In this document: positions 60,143-64,000 of the stretch, piece after piece
Layout: every line of letters starts with the position of its first letter
How positions within the stretch are numbered: the first letter of the stretch is position 1
Source of the DNA: Leifsonia soli
GTDB taxonomy: Bacteria; Actinomycetota; Actinomycetes; Actinomycetales; Microbacteriaceae
NCBI RefSeq assembly: GCF_013408745.1
Contig: NZ_JACCBJ010000001.1
Location: 2,728,001-2,792,000, forward strand
Reading direction: 5' to 3'
Length of the DNA: 64,000 nucleotides
Position numbers and translations under genes: made by a program
The notes under the pieces: generated by a model
Told to the model about the DNA's origin: nothing
Databases searched by the model: none
The model's input: the letters and a program-made list of their open reading frames with translations, nothing else

Positions 60143-61690
60143 ATGGAGTTTCGCGATCAAGACGAGGAGCGCATCTTCCTTGACGCCCTCGTCAGCTACA
60201 CCGACGCTTGCGTACAACCGGAACTTACCCCGTCGTGCCCGTTCTACGTGAATAACGACGGCCATGCAACCTGTGGCGAACAGTGCCTGACGATACTCGC
60301 GGAACACGGAGTCAACGAGCGACCGGTGGTCGTACGCCAGGTCGGCGGCCTCCTAATGACAGGGCGGATGCTCCCGGCCGCATCAGTGTCGGGTCCGACT
60401 TCGTTCGACGCCGCGCAGGAGTACATGGTGGGGCGCGACAAGCCTCCCCACGCTCGCAGTACCTCAGCCCTCTTGATGTCCTTGCGGTCTGCGACGTTCA
60501 AGCGGCTCTATCAGGACATCGAGGCAGATGACGACGACACGTTCGAACTGTGGAGTGAACTGGAACGGCGCGGCGTAGAGATGGACCGCGTGTTCGCCGG
60601 CGGGATCGCTCGCGAACTTGCTGTCGCTGTGGCCGTTCGGGTCCTCGTGATGATCGCGCAGCAGGGCAGTGACAGTACCCAGGCTCCTCTGCCGCCATCC
60701 GGCCACTCAAGTGCGATGGTCGCTGCATGGGTGGACGTAGCGAAATTCGGAATGGATGACGACCTCAGGCAGAGGAGCGACGACGAGTTCTTCAGTCGCG
60801 GAGAGGCGTTCCAAGTAGACCTTCGTAAGATCCTCCCGAGCTTCTTCGCAGATGAAGAGGCAATGCGTGATCTGTTGGCCCAACGCGAGCTCGGGTACCT
60901 GTTCTCTCCGGCGTTCCTCCTGCGCGCGACGCATTGGTTCGCTTCGCTGTTGAATGTGGACCTGAATGCGGCGTTGAACGCTGGCGTACCGGATCCGTAT
61001 GTCTTCACGAGCCTTCCATTGAACGATCCGATGGATGAGTCCGGAGCATGGATCTGGGAGCGTTTCACGCTGACGGACATTAACTCATGGTCTTCGAGCT
61101 CGTTGACTCAGGAATGGCGCTGGCAGAAGCTCGGGCGCGCAAGTGCCTGTGCAGCTCGCACCCTCAAGGAGCGCTCGCTGGCGGCGGACGTGGTGGCGGA
61201 AGCCGCGATGCTGAAAGCATCCAGAACCTCCGGCCGCCGTGTTCATTCACGGGGATTTGACCCCGCTCAGTTTGTCGGGCCAGCCACCGAGCTGCTCCTA
61301 AAAGACGAGTGGGAACACGCAGTCCGAATCTTTGAAGGCGTCGTCGAGTTGAACCCGGGTGATGGGACCGCCTGGAACAACCTCGGCTTTTGCTGGCTGC
61401 GGGAGAGCGCAGAGCGAGCCCTGCCGCTGTTGCAGCGCGGCGCCGCTTTACAGCACCCAGTCGAGCTCATTTCGATCGCCAACCAAGTTCTCGCACTGCA
61501 TCTGACCGGAAGCAATGGGGAAGCGCTACGCCTGGCCGACCAGCACCTGGCGCTTCCTCATCTCGATGAGGGGCTAGCTGTTGTCTGGCATCACGAAAGC
61601 CGAGATGTACGACTCGAGCTCCTTGATGACGCAGATCCTCGACAGTACTTGGAGGAGTTGGTCAATCACATCCGCTCCGGCCCTTGCTGA
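60143..61690 (+). CDS. Unknown element-encoded protein with N-terminal Cys motif and C-terminal TPRs
   Basis: A 515-residue protein. Near the N-terminus four cysteines and a histidine ('DACVQPELTPSC', 'DGHATCGEQC') could bind zinc. The middle is helical and without known motifs. Residues about 385-490 look like tetratricopeptide repeats ('DEWEHAVRIFEGVVELNPGDGTAWNNLGFCWLRESAERALPLLQRGA'). GGGGGG precedes the ATG. It is downstream of the toxin by 40 bp and is the last gene before the tRNA. I do not know the family; a defence accessory or regulator is possible. Confidence 0.75.
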   Translation: MEFRDQDEERIFLDALVSYTDACVQPELTPSCPFYVNNDGHATCGEQCLTILAEHGVNERPVVVRQVGGLLMTGRMLPAASVSGPTSFDAAQEYMVGRDKPPHARSTSALLMSLRSATFKRLYQDIEADDDDTFELWSELERRGVEMDRVFAGGIARELAVAVAVRVLVMIAQQGSDSTQAPLPPSGHSSAMVAAWVDVAKFGMDDDLRQRSDDEFFSRGEAFQVDLRKILPSFFADEEAMRDLLAQRELGYLFSPAFLLRATHWFASLLNVDLNAALNAGVPDPYVFTSLPLNDPMDESGAWIWERFTLTDINSWSSSSLTQEWRWQKLGRASACAARTLKERSLAADVVAEAAMLKASRTSGRRVHSRGFDPAQFVGPATELLLKDEWEHAVRIFEGVVELNPGDGTAWNNLGFCWLRESAERALPLLQRGAALQHPVELISIANQVLALHLTGSNGEALRLADQHLALPHLDEGLAVVWHHESRDVRLELLDDADPRQYLEELVNHIRSGPC

Positions 61691-61889
61691 GAAGCGGGAT
61701 GGATGGACCAACAAGATCGCGAACCTCGCCCGCGTGTTGCGATTGCTGCATGCCTGGATGGGGTGAAAACTCAGCGACCGCAGTTGTAGGGCTTCTCGCG
61801 GTTGGAGACTGCGGCGCGGTGCGCTCGCCAACGTCCAGAATACGAAAACCAGCGCCAGGATCTCCCCGGGCGACTCCGGTGAATCACTT

Positions 61890-61909
61890 TGTGGGGTTTC
61901 TGTGGGGGC
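61890..61909 (+). repeat. 20-bp direct repeat inside the element, right copy
   Basis: The sequence is identical to 54992-55011. It lies 47 bp before the tRNA 3' end, within a 266-bp gap that has no other recognisable feature. Confidence 0.7.
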
Positions 61910-61956
61910 TGGCGATCTATGGGTGTAAAAAACTACCTCTGACCAGCATTTTTATG

Positions 61957-62048
61957 TGGCGGAGACGGAGGGATTTGAACCCTCGGTCCCCTTACGGGGA
62001 CTCCACCTTAGCAGGGTGGTGCACTAGGCCTGACTATGCGACGTCTCC
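61957..62048 (-). tRNA. tRNA-Ser (anticodon GCU)
   Basis: 92 nt with encoded CCA. The acceptor stem GGAGACG/CGTCTCC is perfect. The anticodon loop CTGCTAA gives GCU; a long variable arm (GTCCCCGTAAGGGGAC) and a T-arm with GGTTCAAATCC are as expected for a class II tRNA. Its 3' 27 bp are duplicated at 54874-54900, so it is the integration target. Confidence 0.96.
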
Positions 62049-62117
62049 AGCGCGCCCGCGAACGGACGCACGACAGCCATCATAACGGACGTTGCCGGGG
62101 CGGCCGGACACGTCCGC

Positions 62118-62741
62118 TCAGGCGCCGGCCGGGAGGTTCTGGGCGACGGTGCCGAGGATCTCACTGATCAGGATGATCGACCAGACCACCGACAGCACGA
62201 GCGAGACGACGTACGCCGCGATCGCGACCCAGAGCGGCGCCAGCCCCCGGCCGCCGGCGACACCGCGCACGACGACGCTGCGGCCGATCGGGTAGACGAT
62301 GCCGAGGAACGACCACGCCCAGTGGAAGGGCCGCTCCATGCCACGACGCAGCAACTCGCGGTAGTCGAGCCACGAGAAGACGATCATCGCCGCCGCGAGC
62401 ACCCAGCTCAGCCCGAGGACCACGAAATAGATCGGGCCGCCCACGAGGGCGAACGGGTCCGTGAGCACGGCGCTCGAACCGTCGGCCGAGAAGCGGAACA
62501 TCGGCTGCGGGTGCAGGAGGAACAGCAGGAGGCCGCTGGCGACCGGGAGGACGGCGACCAGCCAGATCCACACGGTGTAGAGCGGGGTGCCCGGCGCCAG
62601 GGGGCGGCGTCGCGCGGGTGCGTACGCGGTGGGCGCCGCTGCGAGCTGGTCGCTCCAGCGGGAGCCGTCCCACCAGCGCAGCGCGCCGGACCCGTTCGGG
62701 TCCGGGTACCAGCCGGCCGCAGGTGTGGTCTGGTCGGTCAT
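62118..62741 (-). CDS. DUF2510 membrane protein
   Basis: A 207-residue protein. 'AAGWYPDPNGSGALRWWDGSRWSDQL' at the N-terminus is a complete DUF2510 motif; four membrane helices follow. DUF2510 proteins are common actinobacterial envelope proteins of unknown role. Return to high-GC chromosome. Confidence 0.87.
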   Translation of the reverse strand: MTDQTTPAAGWYPDPNGSGALRWWDGSRWSDQLAAAPTAYAPARRRPLAPGTPLYTVWIWLVAVLPVASGLLLFLLHPQPMFRFSADGSSAVLTDPFALVGGPIYFVVLGLSWVLAAAMIVFSWLDYRELLRRGMERPFHWAWSFLGIVYPIGRSVVVRGVAGGRGLAPLWVAIAAYVVSLVLSVVWSIILISEILGTVAQNLPAGA

Positions 62742-62748
62742 CGCGGCC

Positions 62749-63072
62749 TCAGGAGTCGTGGCCGACGGCGGGCTCGCCGACGAACTGGTGCGACTCGCCG
62801 GCGAGCTCCGGCCAGTCCTCGGAGTCCGCGATCCGCACCCATGCGCCCTTGGCTTCGCTCCGGCCCGCGGGCACGGCGGAGGCGACCTCGCGGCCGATCA
62901 GGTCGTCGGCGCGATCGGTGGGGAGGTCCACGACGAGGTCCGTGCCGTCGAGGTAGGCGAACAGGCGGCCGTGGACGTGGAGCCCGGTGGCGGTCACCGA
63001 CACGTCGAGATCGGGGTCCTCCAGCAGCTGGGCTGCAAGCAGCTCGAACGAAGCGACGGGGGTGTCGGTCAT
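62749..63072 (-). CDS. Small TfoX-N-like protein
   Basis: A 107-residue protein starting MTDTPVASFELL. 'GRLFAYLDGTDLVVDLPTDRADDLIGREVASAV' and the terminal 'DWPELAGESHQFVGE' resemble the TfoX N-terminal domain family (YjhX/TfoX-like). No cysteine or enzymatic motif. Seven nt before the DUF2510 gene, so probably co-transcribed. Start set at the ATG at 63072, since the upstream frame is Pro/Arg-rich. Confidence 0.65.
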   Translation of the reverse strand: MTDTPVASFELLAAQLLEDPDLDVSVTATGLHVHGRLFAYLDGTDLVVDLPTDRADDLIGREVASAVPAGRSEAKGAWVRIADSEDWPELAGESHQFVGEPAVGHDS

Positions 63073-63208
63073 GCGGATCCTCTCGGCCGGATGCGGACCC
63101 GGAGGGGCGCGCCGGGTCGGCACGCTCCGGGCGGTCGCACTGGCGCGATCCTATCGTCACCCGCCGGGCCGCAGCGGTGAGGCGGGCCCGCGGCGACGGG
63201 CCGCGGGG

Positions 63209-63622
63209 CTACGCGTCGCCGGCCAGCCGCTGCAGGATGCGCAGCAGGGTCGCCCGCTCATCCTCGGCCAGCGGATCGAAGAGCCGGTCGAGGACGCGAT
63301 CGGCGACGGCATGCCCGGCCGCGAGCACCCGGCGACCGTCGTCGGTCAGGGCGTGCTCGATGCGCCGGCCCTGCCCCGCCGTCCGGACGATCAGCCCGCG
63401 GGCGGCCAGGCGATTCGCGAGCGTCCCGAACGCCTGATCGCTCTGGAACGTCGTGACGGCAAGGTCGTGGCCGGAGGCGTTGGGCATCCGGTCGATCGCC
63501 CGGAGCGCATCCCACTGCACCAGGGACACGCCGACCTCCTGCAGGGCGGCATCCATGGTGCGGTGGTCGCGGTACTGCGCACGCTTGATCGCAAGGCCCA
63601 GGGCTTCCAGATTCGTCGTCAC
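63209..63622 (-). CDS. MarR-family transcriptional regulator
   Basis: A 137-residue MarR protein with wHTH 'SLVQWDALRAIDRMPNASGHDLAVTTFQSDQAFGTLANRLAARGLI' and wing 'RTAGQGRRIEHALTDDG'. GTG start. Divergent from the alpha/beta hydrolase with a palindrome in between, so probably its repressor. Confidence 0.88.
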   Translation of the reverse strand: MTTNLEALGLAIKRAQYRDHRTMDAALQEVGVSLVQWDALRAIDRMPNASGHDLAVTTFQSDQAFGTLANRLAARGLIVRTAGQGRRIEHALTDDGRRVLAAGHAVADRVLDRLFDPLAEDERATLLRILQRLAGDA

Positions 63623-63634
63623 GGTGCTACCTTA

Positions 63635-63660
63635 TCAACATTCGTATATAAACATGTTGA
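63635..63660. promoter_or_regulatory. MarR-type operator between divergent genes
   Basis: TCAACAT (63635-63641) and ATGTTGA (63654-63660) are exact complements around a 12-bp AT-rich spacer that contains TATATA, in the only 51-bp gap between the two start codons. Confidence 0.55.
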
Positions 63661-63673
63661 GTTAGGACCAGCT

Positions 63674-64000
63674 ATGACCCCCTCCCTTCCCGCCGACGTG
63701 GAATTCCTCCGCGCCGGAGACCCGGCCGCACCCGTCGTCCTCGTGCTGCACGGCGGAGGCGGCCCGCAGACCGTCGCCCCGCTCGTCTCCCACCTCGCCG
63801 AGACCCACCGCGTCCTCGCCCCCACCCACCCGGGCTGGAACGGCACGGCCCTCCCCGACGACATCCGCTCCGTCGGAGACCTCGCCGCCGCATACCTCGA
63901 CCGGCTGCTCGCCGACCGGATGCGCGATGTGACGCTGGTCGGCTCGTCCATCGGCGGGTGGATCGCGCTCGAGATGGCGGTGCGCGCCGCCGGGGACGAG
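63674..64000 (+). CDS. Alpha/beta-hydrolase, 3' partial
   Basis: The first 109 residues are present. 'VVLVLHGGGGPQTVAPLVSHLAETHRVLAPTHPGWNG' holds the oxyanion-hole HG region, and 'VTLVGSSIGGWIALEM' holds the nucleophile Ser. The rest lies beyond the window. Likely controlled by the divergent MarR protein. Confidence 0.88.
   Translation, partial: MTPSLPADVEFLRAGDPAAPVVLVLHGGGGPQTVAPLVSHLAETHRVLAPTHPGWNGTALPDDIRSVGDLAAAYLDRLLADRMRDVTLVGSSIGGWIALEMAVRAAGDE

Noticed and set aside
54992..61909. Insertion-sequence terminal repeats
   Set aside because: The two copies are direct, not inverted, and no transposase lies between them.

Overview
The window is very GC-rich, densely coding DNA with short intergenic gaps, many start-stop overlaps (ATGA/GTGA), GTG/TTG starts and several apparently leaderless promoters. 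Together with an actinobacterial-type myo-inositol cluster, DUF1918, DUF4190 and DUF2510 proteins and a Microbacterium-like CBASS operon, this points to a high-GC actinobacterium, probably Microbacteriaceae. The family assignment is inference.

Layout. 1-7.9 kb: the tail of a sugar ABC transporter, then an LsrF-type aldolase/thiolase, a GlpD-like FAD dehydrogenase, an FGGY kinase and an aldolase-dehydrogenase fusion, all translationally coupled, followed by an aldo/keto reductase. 7.9-19.9 kb: mixed single genes, including a LysM-like lipoprotein, a MerR regulator with a reductase, a HAD-GH65 phosphorylase fusion, a bile-salt-hydrolase-family enzyme with a short peptide gene beside it, and an MBL-MarR-CMD operon under a 39-bp palindrome. 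19.9-34.9 kb: one eight-gene minus-strand glycan operon (CUT1 binding protein, two permeases, Gfo/Idh oxidoreductase, ThuA-like protein, GH38, GH2, GH36) with a divergent ROK regulator. 34.9-40.5 kb: inositol catabolism (iolC, a Cgl0158-like barrel protein, iolB, iolD) and a GntR/UTRA regulator. 40.6-50.8 kb: a DEAD-box helicase, peptidase E-like protein, a membrane electron-transfer cluster (ApbE, ferric-reductase-like protein, NuoF-like protein, ferredoxin), two TetR systems and an MFS exporter.

50.8-62 kb is an accessory region with visibly lower GC. It holds a decayed SUKH immunity-like gene, a lipoprotein, a glutamic (G1) peptidase and a DUF4236 protein. It then has a discrete element of about 7.1 kb bounded by a 27-bp direct repeat of the 3' end of an intact tRNA-Ser(GCU). 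The element carries a CBASS-like antiphage operon: CD-NTase, E2-E1 fusion (Cap2) and an unusual single protein joining a JAB isopeptidase, a TIR domain and a SAVED sensor. It also carries a RelE-like toxin-antitoxin pair and a cysteine-rich TPR protein of unknown role. No integrase is present.

62-64 kb returns to high-GC chromosome: a DUF2510 membrane protein, a small TfoX-like protein, and a MarR regulator divergent from an alpha/beta hydrolase that runs off the window.
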